A stretch of 64,000 nt of DNA, taken from positions 1 to 64,000 of the forward strand of contig NZ_FNYA01000010.1 of NCBI RefSeq assembly GCF_900108955.1, given 5' to 3'. This document shows positions 44,240-53,702 of this stretch, one piece after another (position 1 is the stretch's first letter; each line of letters opens with the position of its first letter). Position numbers and translations under genes: made by a program. The notes beneath the pieces are model-generated. The model was not told where the DNA came from, ran no database searches, and was given only the letters and a program-made list of their open reading frames with translations. Origin of the DNA: Flavobacterium terrigena. Lineage in GTDB: Bacteria; Bacteroidota; Bacteroidia; Flavobacteriales; Flavobacteriaceae.

Positions 44240-47209
44240 ATGCAAAACAAAGGACTAATTAAATTCTTCGCAATCATTTTTACGATTGCTTGTATCTATC
44301 AACTTTCATTTACGTTTGTTGCTAACGGAATTGCAAAAGATGCGAAAGAGTTTGCTAAAGGAGATTCTCAAAAAGAATTAGACTATTTAAAATCATTAAA
44401 GAAAAAAGAAGTTTTAAACTTAGGTTTCGCTAGCTTTACTTATGAGGAAATAGAAAAACAACAAATTAACAAAGGATTAGATTTAGAAGGTGGTATTAAC
44501 GTAACTCTAGAAGTTTCTGTTAAAGACGTTTTAAAAACTTTATCTAACAATTCTAATGACCCAACTTTCAATAGAGCATTAACAAGAGCTACTGAAGAAA
44601 GAAAAGGAAATCAAGATTATTTAGATGCCTTTTTTGATGCTTTTACTGCAGAGTCAAAAGGAACTTTAAAATTAGCTTCTCCTGAAATATTTTACAATAG
44701 AAATTTATCTGATGAGATTCAGTCTAATATGTCTGATGACCAAGTAAAAGTAATTTTAAAAAGAAAAGTTGCTGAGTCTATTGAAAGTGCTTATAAAGTA
44801 TTAACAAAACGTATTGATAAATTCGGAGTAGCGCAACCAAACATTCAAAAAATTGGTGAAACTGGAAGAATTTTAGTTGAATTACCTGGAGCAAAAGATT
44901 TAGATAGAGTTGAAAAATTATTATCTAGTACGGCGCAATTAGAATTTTGGGAAACTTTAAGACCAGAAGATTTAGGTAATTTCTTTACAGCTGCAAATGA
45001 AGCTTTAAAAGTTACTGAGAAAAAAGCGACTACTAAAACTGCTACAGTTGATACTACAAAAGTTGCTGACGCAAAATCAAAAGTAGATGATTTATTAGCT
45101 GACAAAAAAGATCCTGCTAAAAAACAAGCACAAGATTTAGGACCTTTATTTGATAAAGCAGTTCCTGGTCCTTCAGGATTATATGCTTATAATGTAAAAG
45201 ATACTGCAAGAATTAACTCTTACTTAAAAAGAGCTGATATTAAAGCTTTATTGCCAGCAACTGCATCTTATGCAAAATTTGCTTGGGGAAAAACTAACGA
45301 AAAATTAGGTGATATTGTTGAATTATATGTTTTAAAAGGTACTTCTGATGGAGTTGCTCCATTATTAGGTGGTGCGGTTACTGATGCAAGTGCTGATTTT
45401 GACCAATTTGGTAAACCAGCAGTAAGTATGCAAATGAATCCAGTTGGTTCTAGAAAATGGGAACAATTAACTGGTGATATTGCTAAAAAAGGAAACCAAG
45501 TTTGTATCGTTTTAGATAACATCGTATATTCTGCAGCAACAGCTAAAGCGGCTATTTCTGGAGGACAAACTCAAATTTCTGGAAGTTTCACATTAGAAGA
45601 AACTGCCGATTTAGAAAACGTATTAAGAGCAGGTAAATTACCAGCTAAAGCGGAAATTGTACAAAAAGCAGTTGTTGGACCATCTTTAGGTCAAGAAGCA
45701 ATTGACAATGGTATTATTTCTTCATTAATTGGATTGTTATTAGTTTCTTTCTGGATGATTTTCTATTACGGAAGAGCTGGTTGGTATGCAAACGTTGCTT
45801 TAATATTAAACTTAGTATTATTGTTTGGTGCAATGGCTAACTTTGGTTTCGTATTAACATTACCTGGTATTGCTGGTATCGTTTTAACAATGGGTACTGC
45901 GGTAGATGCGAACATTATTATTTATGAAAGAGCAAAAGAAGAATTAAGAGCTGGTTTATCTTTAGATGAAGCTGTGAAAACGGCTTTCGGATGGAAAGGT
46001 GCAATGCGTTCTATTATTGATGCTAACGTTACTCACGTTTTAACTGGTGCTATTTTATATATTTTTGGTGAAGGTATGATTAGAGGTTTCGCCATTACTT
46101 TATTAATTGGTATTTTAACTTCATTATTTACTTCTATCTTTATTGCTCGTTTCTTTATTGATGCGGATATTGCTAAAGGAAGAAGTTTACAATTCTCAAC
46201 AAATATTACTAAAAACTGGTTTACTGGTTTCAACTTCGATTTCTTAAGAATCAAGAAGTTTACTTACATATTTTCTTTAACAGTTTGTATTATCAGTTTT
46301 GTTTCATTCTATGTGAATGGATTCGATCAAGGTATTGATTTCGTTGGAGGAAGAACATTCCAAGTTCAATTTGACCAAAAAGTTTCTTCAGAAGATGTAA
46401 CAAATGCACTTTCTACTGCAGATTTATTTGAAAAAGCAGAAGCAAAAACTTTTGGTAACGACAATCAATTAAAAATCACAACTAAATACAAAATTGACAA
46501 GCAAAGTGTTGAAGTTGACAAAGAAGTAAATGAGAAATTATACGCAGGATTGAAAAAATTCTTTGCTAAAGAAATTTCTTATGAGCAGTTTACAAATACA
46601 CAAGAAGGTAAAAAATTCGGAGTATTACAAGCTATGAAAGTTGGTCCTTCAATTGCAGATGATATCAAAACAAATGCATATTGGGCAGTATTAGGAGCAA
46701 TGTTATTAGTGTGTTTATACTTAGTAGTTTCGTTTAGAAAATACCAATATTCATTAGGGGCAATTGCTGCTGTTGGACATGACGTTATTTTCGTATTAGG
46801 AATTTACTCTTTATTATACAAATACATGCCATTCCACATGGAAATTGATCAGCACTTTATTGCTGCGATTCTTACTGTAATTGGATACTCAATGAATGAT
46901 ACGGTAATTGTATTTGATAGAGTTCGTGAATTCTTAGGTGTAAGATCTCACCATGGTAATTTTAATCAAATCGTAAACGATTCTATTAATACTACTTTAT
47001 CACGTACATTAAATACATCATTAACGATGATTTTAGTATTATCAATTATGTTTGTTTTCGGTGGAGATTCAATCCGTGGATTTATCTTCGCAATGTTAAT
47101 TGGTATTATTGTAGGTACATATTCATCATTATTTATTGCTACACCTGTATTAGTAGATACGATGACTAAATATGATAAAACAATAGTTGAACAACAACAC
47201 AATTCATAA
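44240..47209 (+). CDS. secDF: Fused protein translocase subunit SecDF
   Basis: A 989-residue inner-membrane protein joining SecD and SecF, which use the proton gradient to help pull exported proteins out of SecYEG. SecD occupies about residues 1-650 with GLDLEGGINVTLEV, RIDKFGVAQPNIQ, IVQKAVVGPSLGQEAI and the helix motif GTAVDANIIIYERAKEEL. A Lys/Ala/Asp-rich linker (about 250-295) interrupts the periplasmic part. SecF follows with GIDFVGGRTFQVQF and GYSMNDTVIVFDRVREF. About twelve helices are expected. Fused SecDF is usual in Bacteroidetes. It is monocistronic, with a strong terminator. Confidence 0.96.
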   Translation: MQNKGLIKFFAIIFTIACIYQLSFTFVANGIAKDAKEFAKGDSQKELDYLKSLKKKEVLNLGFASFTYEEIEKQQINKGLDLEGGINVTLEVSVKDVLKTLSNNSNDPTFNRALTRATEERKGNQDYLDAFFDAFTAESKGTLKLASPEIFYNRNLSDEIQSNMSDDQVKVILKRKVAESIESAYKVLTKRIDKFGVAQPNIQKIGETGRILVELPGAKDLDRVEKLLSSTAQLEFWETLRPEDLGNFFTAANEALKVTEKKATTKTATVDTTKVADAKSKVDDLLADKKDPAKKQAQDLGPLFDKAVPGPSGLYAYNVKDTARINSYLKRADIKALLPATASYAKFAWGKTNEKLGDIVELYVLKGTSDGVAPLLGGAVTDASADFDQFGKPAVSMQMNPVGSRKWEQLTGDIAKKGNQVCIVLDNIVYSAATAKAAISGGQTQISGSFTLEETADLENVLRAGKLPAKAEIVQKAVVGPSLGQEAIDNGIISSLIGLLLVSFWMIFYYGRAGWYANVALILNLVLLFGAMANFGFVLTLPGIAGIVLTMGTAVDANIIIYERAKEELRAGLSLDEAVKTAFGWKGAMRSIIDANVTHVLTGAILYIFGEGMIRGFAITLLIGILTSLFTSIFIARFFIDADIAKGRSLQFSTNITKNWFTGFNFDFLRIKKFTYIFSLTVCIISFVSFYVNGFDQGIDFVGGRTFQVQFDQKVSSEDVTNALSTADLFEKAEAKTFGNDNQLKITTKYKIDKQSVEVDKEVNEKLYAGLKKFFAKEISYEQFTNTQEGKKFGVLQAMKVGPSIADDIKTNAYWAVLGAMLLVCLYLVVSFRKYQYSLGAIAAVGHDVIFVLGIYSLLYKYMPFHMEIDQHFIAAILTVIGYSMNDTVIVFDRVREFLGVRSHHGNFNQIVNDSINTTLSRTLNTSLTMILVLSIMFVFGGDSIRGFIFAMLIGIIVGTYSSLFIATPVLVDTMTKYDKTIVEQQHNS

Positions 47210-47227
47210 GTTCAACTTAAGAATATA

Positions 47228-47257
47228 AAAAATGCCCCGAGAAATCGGGGCATTTTT
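47228..47257. terminator. Bidirectional terminator between secDF and the WbqC-like gene
   Basis: A 13-bp stem (47228-47240 with 47245-47257) rich in GC at its core (GCCCCGA/TCGGGGC), closed by a GAAA tetraloop. Confidence 0.92.
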
Positions 47258-47294
47258 GTTTTTATGATGTTTTAAAATCTGCTAAATAATCTAA

Positions 47295-47912
47295 CTACAA
47301 ACTATGTTGTTTTAAATAATCTACTGCATATCTTCCTTCGTTAAATAATAAATCTAAAATAGAAAGGTTATTAATGAAGCCATGTTTGTCATCAAAAACT
47401 TGTGTGTAGGGTTCAATTTGTGTTGTGTCTTTTTTTCCGTTTACCAAATAACGAAAATCAGTTTTATTCGAAACCTCATGAAAGTATTCTGTAGTTTTTT
47501 CAAATGGAATTGAAATTCCTAAGGCATCATTTACCAATTCAAAAATCTCAAAGTTTAAATCAAGCATAAACTCGTGCTTCTTTTCGAACAATGGACGTAA
47601 ATCATCTACAAAATATTCATAAAATGGAGAGTTTTTATAAGCGGCTTCTAAGGATTTAAAATGGTTTTTCTGCCAATTGTATTGATTGTCTATTTTGATG
47701 TCTTTAAACTGCTCATTTGCATTGTCATGCTTAACTGATATGTTTAACATTTGAATTCCGTTTGGACTGTAAATGTACATTCGGTTCCTGTTAGTTTGCT
47801 TTTGGAAAGTATCTTCCACTTCAAACGTAACTTTTTCGGCATGAATCATCGCAATATAGTGACTGATTGACGGAAAATAAGTTGGGTAAATTAAAATATC
47901 ATTGTGGTTCAT
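47295..47912 (-). CDS. WbqC-like family protein
   Basis: A 205-residue soluble protein of the WbqC family, named for a gene found in some polysaccharide loci. Markers are the N-terminal LIYPTYFPSISHYIAMIHAE, NRMYIYSPNGIQMLNISVK, NWQKNHFKSLEAAYKNSPFYEYF and the closing LSILDLLFNEG. Its biochemical role is not established. ATG 47912 begins MNHNDILIYP; a longer frame from 47942 adds ten residues that look non-native. It is the last gene of the parA-to-wbqC operon, directly after lepB. Confidence 0.82.
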   Translation of the reverse strand: MNHNDILIYPTYFPSISHYIAMIHAEKVTFEVEDTFQKQTNRNRMYIYSPNGIQMLNISVKHDNANEQFKDIKIDNQYNWQKNHFKSLEAAYKNSPFYEYFVDDLRPLFEKKHEFMLDLNFEIFELVNDALGISIPFEKTTEYFHEVSNKTDFRYLVNGKKDTTQIEPYTQVFDDKHGFINNLSILDLLFNEGRYAVDYLKQHSL

Positions 47913-47966
47913 AATTCTATCATAATTAAAAAAGAGTTGCAAACTAAATTACAACTCTTAAATTAT

Positions 47967-49553
47967 TTAAAGTAAATCTGTTTCTTTTTTCTTTTTCTTA
48001 CCTCTAAACCAATCCCATACAAAATAAGCTCCTAAGACAATTAGGAAGTATTTGAAATATGATTGTGGTTGACCTTCTCCATTAACCGTTGTGAAGAAAC
48101 GTTCCGTTCTGAATTTATTCATTAAACCTTTTGCATTCCAATCTAAACTCATCCAAATGAAAATTGGTTTTCCAACAATATGATCAGCTGGTGTGTAACC
48201 GAAATAACGCGCATCTAACGAATTATGTCTGTTGTCTCCCATCATCCAATAATAATCTTGTTTGAACGTGTAAGATGTTACAGGTTTTCCGTTTATTTTA
48301 ATCTCATTACCTTTTACTTCTAAAGTATTACCTTCATATTCCGTAATAATGATTTTGTATAAGGGTAAAGTTTCTTTGTTTAAAGCAACTGTTTTTCCAG
48401 CTTGTGGAATATAAATTGGTCCGAAATTATCTCCGCTCCAATTGTTTGTAACAGAAGGTTTTCCGTCTTTAAAATCTGGAAATACACCATCTTCTGGACC
48501 TTTGTTTATTACTCTGTTTACAGTTTTAATCCCAGAAACCGTTTTTAATTTTTCTGCACCTTCAAAAGTTAAAGATTGAATATATAAAGTATCTCTTGCT
48601 TCATTTTTAAAACCTGCTCCATCAGTTGAATTAAGTTCTTTTAAAAGTCCTTCAAAGTCAATAGAAGTGTTTGCGTCATATGTTACTTCATATGAATATT
48701 GAGGTTTTGCTCTTTCTGGTAAAATTAATTCTTTACCGTTTACAAAAACAATTCCGTCTTTAATTTGTAAACTATCACCAGGAATACCAACACAACGTTT
48801 TACGTAATTTGTTTTTTTATCGCGAGGTTTGTCGACTCTAATTGGTGATGGATGATACATGTTATCTAACGTGTCTCTTGGCCAGTTAAAAACAACTATG
48901 TCATTATTTTTTATTTTTTCTAAAGCTGGAAATCTGAAATAAGGAAGTTGTGGCTTACTAAAGTAAGATAATTTTCCTGTTTTTGGAATTGAATCATGAA
49001 CCATCGGCGCAGCAATTGGCGTCATTGGTGTCCTAGCGCCATAATGAAATTTACTAACAAATAAGAAATCTCCAATTAATAAAGACTTTTCTAAAGATGC
49101 AGAAGGAATTACAAACGGTTGAATAAAATATGTGTGAACGAAAGTCGCAACAATTAATGCAAAAGTTAAAGAACCTAAGGTGTCTAAAGCTTTTGTTGCT
49201 GGTTTTGTTTCACGATTTGCTTCGTAAGAAACTTCTTGAGTATAATTTACAAATCCAATATATAATCCTAACGTAATTACACCTAACCACATATCAGCTG
49301 TAGTTTTCTTGCCAAATGTACGAAGTGTTTCTATCCAAATTACTGGTAAAATCAACAAGTTAATTACAGGTAAAAATACTAAAAACATCCACCATTTTGG
49401 ACGGTTGATAATTTGCATTAAAACAATTCCATTATATACAGGAACAAATGCTTCCCAAGCTTTTCTACCAGCTTTTACATATAATTTCCAAGTACATATT
49501 GCGTGAATTGTACTAATTACTAATATTGTAATAATCCAAGATGTTATTTCCAT
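47967..49553 (-). CDS. lepB: Signal peptidase I (large Bacteroidetes type)
   Basis: A 528-residue inner-membrane protease that removes signal peptides from exported proteins. Three or four N-terminal helices (residues 5-105) and a further one near 128-145 precede the S26 domain. The nucleophile is Ser153 in FVIPSASLEKSL and the general base Lys252 in NYVKRCVGIPGDSLQI; the later GDNRHNSLDARYFG motif is intact. It is much longer than E. coli LepB (324 residues) because of the extra N-terminal membrane region and a roughly 150-residue insertion between the catalytic Lys and GDNR. It lies in the operon after dapB, with a short repeat in the gap. Confidence 0.93.
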   Translation of the reverse strand: MEITSWIITILVISTIHAICTWKLYVKAGRKAWEAFVPVYNGIVLMQIINRPKWWMFLVFLPVINLLILPVIWIETLRTFGKKTTADMWLGVITLGLYIGFVNYTQEVSYEANRETKPATKALDTLGSLTFALIVATFVHTYFIQPFVIPSASLEKSLLIGDFLFVSKFHYGARTPMTPIAAPMVHDSIPKTGKLSYFSKPQLPYFRFPALEKIKNNDIVVFNWPRDTLDNMYHPSPIRVDKPRDKKTNYVKRCVGIPGDSLQIKDGIVFVNGKELILPERAKPQYSYEVTYDANTSIDFEGLLKELNSTDGAGFKNEARDTLYIQSLTFEGAEKLKTVSGIKTVNRVINKGPEDGVFPDFKDGKPSVTNNWSGDNFGPIYIPQAGKTVALNKETLPLYKIIITEYEGNTLEVKGNEIKINGKPVTSYTFKQDYYWMMGDNRHNSLDARYFGYTPADHIVGKPIFIWMSLDWNAKGLMNKFRTERFFTTVNGEGQPQSYFKYFLIVLGAYFVWDWFRGKKKKKETDLL

Positions 49554-49565
49554 GTTTTTATTATT

Positions 49566-49587
49566 GTGAGGAACGAAGTAATCTCCA
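49566..49587. repeat. Short intergenic repeat (GAGGAACGAAGTAATCTCC)
   Basis: The lepB-dapB gap contains a word of a type I recall as common between genes in Flavobacterium and other Bacteroidetes. It is not part of either coding region. Confidence 0.4.
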
Positions 49588-49622
49588 AATCCTCTTATTA
49601 TTTTAAAATCTTATATCTATTT

Positions 49623-50321
49623 CTAAATTCCTAAGACATCTTTCATAGTGAAAACGCCTTTTTTACCAATTAACCATTCGGCAGCAATAACAGAGCCTAA
49701 AGCAAAACCTTCTCTGCTGTGAGCGGTATGTTTAATCTCTATTTGATCTACTTTACTGTCATAAAAAACAGAATGTGTTCCAGGGATGTTTTCTATTCTC
49801 TTCGCGTCAATATAGATTTCATTCGTTGAAGCGTCATCTAATGTCCAATTTTTGTAATCGGTATTTTTGATAATTCCTTCCGCTAAACTAATTGCTGTTC
49901 CGCTTGGTGCATCAAGTTTTTGTGTATGATGAATTTCTTCCATTGATACATTGTAATCAGAAAGGTTTTTCATCATCTTCGCTAAATAATCATTTAGTTC
50001 GAAAAAAATATTTACACCTAAACTAAAGTTAGAACCATAAATAAAACTTCCGTTTTTTTCTTGACATAAATTAACCATGTCAGAGTAATTTTCTAACCAA
50101 CCTGTTGTTCCTGAAATTACTGGGATATTATGATTTAAGCATTCTGAAATGTGACTTACGGCGCTATTTGGAACACTAAAATCAATGGCAACATCGGCTT
50201 GTAATAACCCATCAAAACTATCAGAGCTTCCTTTTCTTAAAACAATTTGATGTCCGCGTTCTAAAGCAATGTTTTCAATTACTTTTCCCATTTTTCCGTA
50301 ACCTAGTAATGCTATCTTCAT
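49623..50321 (-). CDS. dapB: 4-hydroxy-tetrahydrodipicolinate reductase
   Basis: A 232-residue NAD(P)H-dependent enzyme of the diaminopimelate/lysine pathway, needed for peptidoglycan. The nucleotide site LLGYGKMGKVIE is at the N-terminus. The core motifs are SGTTGW, the catalytic-His segment MEEIHHTQKLDAPSGTA and the C-terminal HTAHSREGFALGSV. It is short (E. coli 273) but typical for Bacteroidetes. It sits in the parAB operon between DUF5683 and lepB, linking wall precursor supply with segregation and export genes. Confidence 0.94.
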   Translation of the reverse strand: MKIALLGYGKMGKVIENIALERGHQIVLRKGSSDSFDGLLQADVAIDFSVPNSAVSHISECLNHNIPVISGTTGWLENYSDMVNLCQEKNGSFIYGSNFSLGVNIFFELNDYLAKMMKNLSDYNVSMEEIHHTQKLDAPSGTAISLAEGIIKNTDYKNWTLDDASTNEIYIDAKRIENIPGTHSVFYDSKVDQIEIKHTAHSREGFALGSVIAAEWLIGKKGVFTMKDVLGI

Positions 50322-50362
50322 TTCAATTAGTTGTAGTGTTGTTTAAAATGTTACAAAAGACT

Positions 50363-50929
50363 TTAAAATTGATATGTTAAAGTAAATCCAACATCTTGCT
50401 TAAAAGTATAAGGATTGGTTTGTAAGTTTGGTTTTAAAGATAAATCGTCATTGACATTAAATTGCAATAAATGCGCATCAACATTGGCGTCAATAATATT
50501 TAAAATATATAAACCAGCGGTAATAAGTACCGATAAATCTCTGTTTTTTTGGTAAAATTTTTGACCACGAATTACACTTTCTGTACTTAATTTTCCATAA
50601 GTTGGGTCAGAAGTATCAATTCTACCACCATTCGCCAAACGTTTTTTGTATTCGTCTCTGTATTGATTGTGTTTTTTGTTACTGTCGATAATAAAATAAA
50701 CTCCAGCACCAATGGCACCATATACAACTGGAATTTTCCAATAACGTTTGTTATAAGCTTGTCCTAATCCTGGCAAAATTGCAGAATAAAACGCAGCTTT
50801 TGCCGGCGATAACGGATTGATGTCGCCTTTTACAGTTTGTTTTGTTTCAATTTTTAATTCTTTATTTTGAGCAACAGAAAATTGTGTGCTCATAAATAAA
50901 AAAACAAATATGTAAAGAAGTTGCTTCAC
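50363..50929 (-). CDS. DUF5683 domain protein
   Basis: A 188-residue exported membrane-associated protein. After a signal-like start (MKQLLYIFVFLFMSTQFSVAQ) comes the conserved block SPAKAAFYSAILPGLGQAYNKRYWKIPVVYGAIG with a hydrophobic helix, then RDLSVLITAGLYILNIIDANVDAHL, the DUF5683 signature. The function is unknown, but its place directly after parB and before dapB/lepB is a layout I recall in many Bacteroidetes. It overlaps the parB stop by one base. Confidence 0.85.
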   Translation of the reverse strand: MKQLLYIFVFLFMSTQFSVAQNKELKIETKQTVKGDINPLSPAKAAFYSAILPGLGQAYNKRYWKIPVVYGAIGAGVYFIIDSNKKHNQYRDEYKKRLANGGRIDTSDPTYGKLSTESVIRGQKFYQKNRDLSVLITAGLYILNIIDANVDAHLLQFNVNDDLSLKPNLQTNPYTFKQDVGFTLTYQF

Positions 50930-51828
50930 TAGTTGTTTATTAATTTCATAATTCTATTAAAGTCTTCCTCTGAATGAAAAGGAATTGAAATTTTTCCTTT
51001 ACCATTTGCTGCAACGTTTACATCCACTTTAGCACCAAAGAAGTCGGCGAAAGTTTTCTTTTGTTCTGATGCAATTTCAAAAGATTTTGAAGATACTGTC
51101 TTACCCGTTTTTGGTTTTAAACCGTCTTGGTATTTCTTCACTAAAGCTTCTGTGTCTCTTACAGATAAGTTCTGAGTAACAACTGTATGATAAATGTCGC
51201 TTTGAGCGTCTTGATCTTCAATATTAATTAAAGCTCTACCATGTCCCATCGAAATAAAACCATCTCTCATTCCTGTTTGAATGATTGGGTCTAATTTTAA
51301 TAAACGCAAGTAGTTAGTAATCGTAGAGCGTTTTTTACCAACGCGCTCACTCATTTCTTCCTGAGTTAAATTTACTTCTTCAATTAATCTTTGATAAGAA
51401 ATAGCTACCTCAATTGGATCTAAATCGTGACGTTGAATATTTTCTACTAATGCCATGATTAACGATTCATTATCGTTCGCTAATCTGATATAAGCTGGAA
51501 TGGTAGAAAGTCCTAATAATTTTGAAGCACGTAATCTTCGTTCTCCAGAAATTAATTGGTATTTGTTAAATTCTAATTTTCTAACAGTAATAGGTTGAAT
51601 TACACCAACTTCTTTAATAGATTTGGCTAATTCTTGTAAAGTTTCTTCATTGAAATTCGTTCTTGGTTGAAACGGATTGATTTCAATAAAATTAATATCA
51701 AGTTCAATGATGCTTCCTACAACTTTATCTGCGCCTTTATCCTCAACCGACTTAATATCGTTTGAAGGATCACTTAAAAGTGCCGATAATCCTCTTCCTA
51801 ATACAGGTTTTTTTACTGCTTTTGTCAT
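50929..51828 (-). CDS. parB: Chromosome partition protein ParB
   Basis: A 299-residue ParB/Spo0J-type CTPase and DNA clamp for origin segregation. The N-terminal KPVLGRGLSALLSDP is a ParA-interacting arginine-rich tail. Next come the ParB/Srx core (INPFQPRTNFNEETLQELA, SGERRLRASKLLGL), the helix-turn-helix LTQEEMSERVGKKRSTITNYLRLL and a C-terminal dimerisation region. It starts on the last base of parA and ends on the first base of the DUF5683 gene, so all three are translationally coupled. No canonical parS site was found in the window. Confidence 0.95.
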   Translation of the reverse strand: MTKAVKKPVLGRGLSALLSDPSNDIKSVEDKGADKVVGSIIELDINFIEINPFQPRTNFNEETLQELAKSIKEVGVIQPITVRKLEFNKYQLISGERRLRASKLLGLSTIPAYIRLANDNESLIMALVENIQRHDLDPIEVAISYQRLIEEVNLTQEEMSERVGKKRSTITNYLRLLKLDPIIQTGMRDGFISMGHGRALINIEDQDAQSDIYHTVVTQNLSVRDTEALVKKYQDGLKPKTGKTVSSKSFEIASEQKKTFADFFGAKVDVNVAANGKGKISIPFHSEEDFNRIMKLINN

Positions 51829-52598
51829 TATATAGTACTGTTTTTCTTGATAATTTCTTCTGCTAAATTTAAGTAATTTGTTGCGCCTTTACTTGTCGCA
51901 TCATAATTAATAATGCTTTCACCAAAACTTGGCGCTTCACTTAATTTAATATTTCTTTGAATAATAGTTGAGAATACCATATTGTTAAAATGCTTCTGAA
52001 CTTCTTCAACCACTTGGTTTGATAATCGTAAACGAGAATCGTACATCGTTAAAAGTAAGCCTTCAATATCTAAACTGGCATTATGTATTTTTTGTACACT
52101 TTTTATCGTGTTCAATAACTTTCCTAAACCTTCCAATGCAAAATATTCACACTGAATTGGAATCACAACGCTATCCGCAGCAGTTAACGCATTTAAAGTT
52201 AACAAGCCTAAAGATGGCGCGCAATCAATAATAATATAATCGTATTCTTCTTTTATTTCACTTAATGCTTGTTTCAGCATGTATTCTCTATTCTCTTTGT
52301 CAACCAATTCGATTTCGATGGCAACTAAGTCAATATGAGCAGGAATTAACCACACATTTGGAGCCGAAGTGGGAACAACAGATTCTTCTGGTTTGTTACT
52401 GTGTTCTAAAATTTGGTATGTACCAATTTCAACACTTTCCACATCAATTCCTAATCCAGAACTAGCGTTAGCTTGCGGATCTGCATCTATTAATAAAACT
52501 TTTTTCTCTAAAACACCTAAAGCAGCGGCAAGATTTATTGAAGTTGTTGTTTTTCCTACACCACCCTTTTGATTGGCAATTGCAATGATTTTACCCAT
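51828..52598 (-). CDS. parA: Chromosome partition ATPase ParA
   Basis: A 256-residue ParA/Soj ATPase that moves ParB-bound origins. It has the deviant Walker A IANQKGGVGKTTTSINLAAAL, Walker A' KVLLIDADPQANAS, Walker B EYDYIIIDCAPSLGLLT, and IPIQCEYFALEGLGKLL. ATG 52598 gives the standard MGKIIAIANQKGG start; a longer frame from 52634 is unlikely. It is the first gene of the operon parA-parB-DUF5683-dapB-lepB-wbqC and is divergent from idi. Confidence 0.96.
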   Translation of the reverse strand: MGKIIAIANQKGGVGKTTTSINLAAALGVLEKKVLLIDADPQANASSGLGIDVESVEIGTYQILEHSNKPEESVVPTSAPNVWLIPAHIDLVAIEIELVDKENREYMLKQALSEIKEEYDYIIIDCAPSLGLLTLNALTAADSVVIPIQCEYFALEGLGKLLNTIKSVQKIHNASLDIEGLLLTMYDSRLRLSNQVVEEVQKHFNNMVFSTIIQRNIKLSEAPSFGESIINYDATSKGATNYLNLAEEIIKKNSTI

Positions 52599-52694
52599 TT
52601 TTTCTTTTAAAATTTTCGAAGCGTAAAAATACAATTATTTATGGTATAACCAACCCAATTTTATTAACATTGCGTTAAAGTCTTTATTTCAGTA

Positions 52695-52702
52695 TATCTT
52701 TG
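52695..52702 (+). promoter_or_regulatory. -7 promoter box of the idi-queD-manA run
   Basis: TATCTTTG matches the full consensus TATnTTTG, 47 nt before the proposed GTG start at 52750. A second box, TAAATTTG, lies at 52724-52731 and contains the in-frame TTG that would otherwise look like a start. Confidence 0.5.
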
Positions 52703-52749
52703 CCTTTAAAATTATTTTTTTTGTAAATTTGACATCTAAATTTTCAAGA

Positions 52750-53289
52750 GTGGTAGAAGAAAAAGTTATTTTAGTTGATAAAAATGACAACCCAATCGGG
52801 TTAATGAACAAACTAGAAGCACACGAAAAAGCATTGTTGCACCGAGCGTTTTCTGTTTTTATTTTGAATGATAAAAATGAATTGATGTTGCAACAACGTG
52901 CACATCATAAATACCATTCACCTTTGTTGTGGACGAACACATGTTGTAGTCATCAACGTGAAAATGAAACGAATATTCAAGCAGGAACCAGACGTCTTCG
53001 CGAAGAAATGGGTTTTGAAACGGAGCTAAAAGAAATGTTTCATTTTATTTACAAAGCACCTTTTGATAACGGATTAACGGAACACGAATTAGATCACGTG
53101 ATGATTGGTTATTATAACGACGTTCCAGCAATTAATGATGATGAAGTGGAAAGTTGGAAATGGATGAAAATTGAAGATGTTAAAAATGATATGATTGCTA
53201 ATCCAGACATTTATACCGTTTGGTTTAAAATAATTTTTGAAGAATTTTATCATCATTTTGATGAGAATGTAACGGACAAAAATCAATAA
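52750..53289 (+). CDS. idi: Isopentenyl-diphosphate delta-isomerase, type I
   Basis: A 179-residue Nudix-fold enzyme interconverting IPP and DMAPP for isoprenoid and quinone synthesis. Features are VILVDKNDNPIGLMNKLEAH, LLHRAFSVFILNDKNELMLQQRA, the metal/catalytic-Cys region LWTNTCCSHQREN, the Nudix-like RRLREEMGFETE and the Glu in LTEHELDHVMIG. I place the start at GTG 52750 (MVEEKVILV) because the upstream in-frame TTG falls in a -7 box and flavobacterial homologues begin near here. It is followed within 2 nt by queD and then manA. Confidence 0.92.
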   Translation: MVEEKVILVDKNDNPIGLMNKLEAHEKALLHRAFSVFILNDKNELMLQQRAHHKYHSPLLWTNTCCSHQRENETNIQAGTRRLREEMGFETELKEMFHFIYKAPFDNGLTEHELDHVMIGYYNDVPAINDDEVESWKWMKIEDVKNDMIANPDIYTVWFKIIFEEFYHHFDENVTDKNQ

Positions 53290-53291
53290 AA

Positions 53292-53702
53292 TTGAGAGCA
53301 AAAATAAGTAGAAAAGCACATTTTAATGCCGCACATAGGTTGTATCGTAAAGATTGGTCTATGGAGAAAAACGATGCGATTTTCGGAAAATGCAATAATC
53401 CGAATTATCATGGGCATAACTACGAATTAATTGTAAGTGTTACTGGTGAAATTAGTCCAGAGACTGGCTTTATTATGGATGTGAAAATTTTAGCTGATTT
53501 AGTTAAATTACACATTGAAGATGCTTTTGATCATAAAAACCTAAACTTAGATGTTCCGGAATTTGAAAATTTAAATCCAACGGCTGAAAATATAGCAGTG
53601 GTTATTTGGCAAAAATTAAGAAATCAAATCGAAATTAAATATGATTTAGAGGTTGTTTTATATGAAACGCCAAGAAATTATGTAACCTATAGTGGAAATT
53701 AA
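53292..53702 (+). CDS. queD: 6-pyruvoyltetrahydropterin synthase/QueD family protein
   Basis: A 136-residue T-fold enzyme that acts on 7,8-dihydroneopterin triphosphate. Zinc-ligand His residues lie in KAHFNAAHRL and NYHGHNYEL, with the catalytic Cys in FGKCNNPNYHGH and the later DAFDHKNLN and PTAENIAVVIW motifs intact. This is the QueD/PTPS-III-like short form, so the product is probably 6-carboxytetrahydropterin for queuosine. It begins with a TTG codon 2 nt after the idi stop, a rare start that may lower translation. It abuts manA with no gap. Confidence 0.88.
   Translation: MRAKISRKAHFNAAHRLYRKDWSMEKNDAIFGKCNNPNYHGHNYELIVSVTGEISPETGFIMDVKILADLVKLHIEDAFDHKNLNLDVPEFENLNPTAENIAVVIWQKLRNQIEIKYDLEVVLYETPRNYVTYSGN

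Noticed and set aside
53088..53104. TCACGTGA core near the parAB locus as a parS site
   Set aside because: Only the eight central bases match the parS consensus. The flanks do not, and the site lies inside idi.
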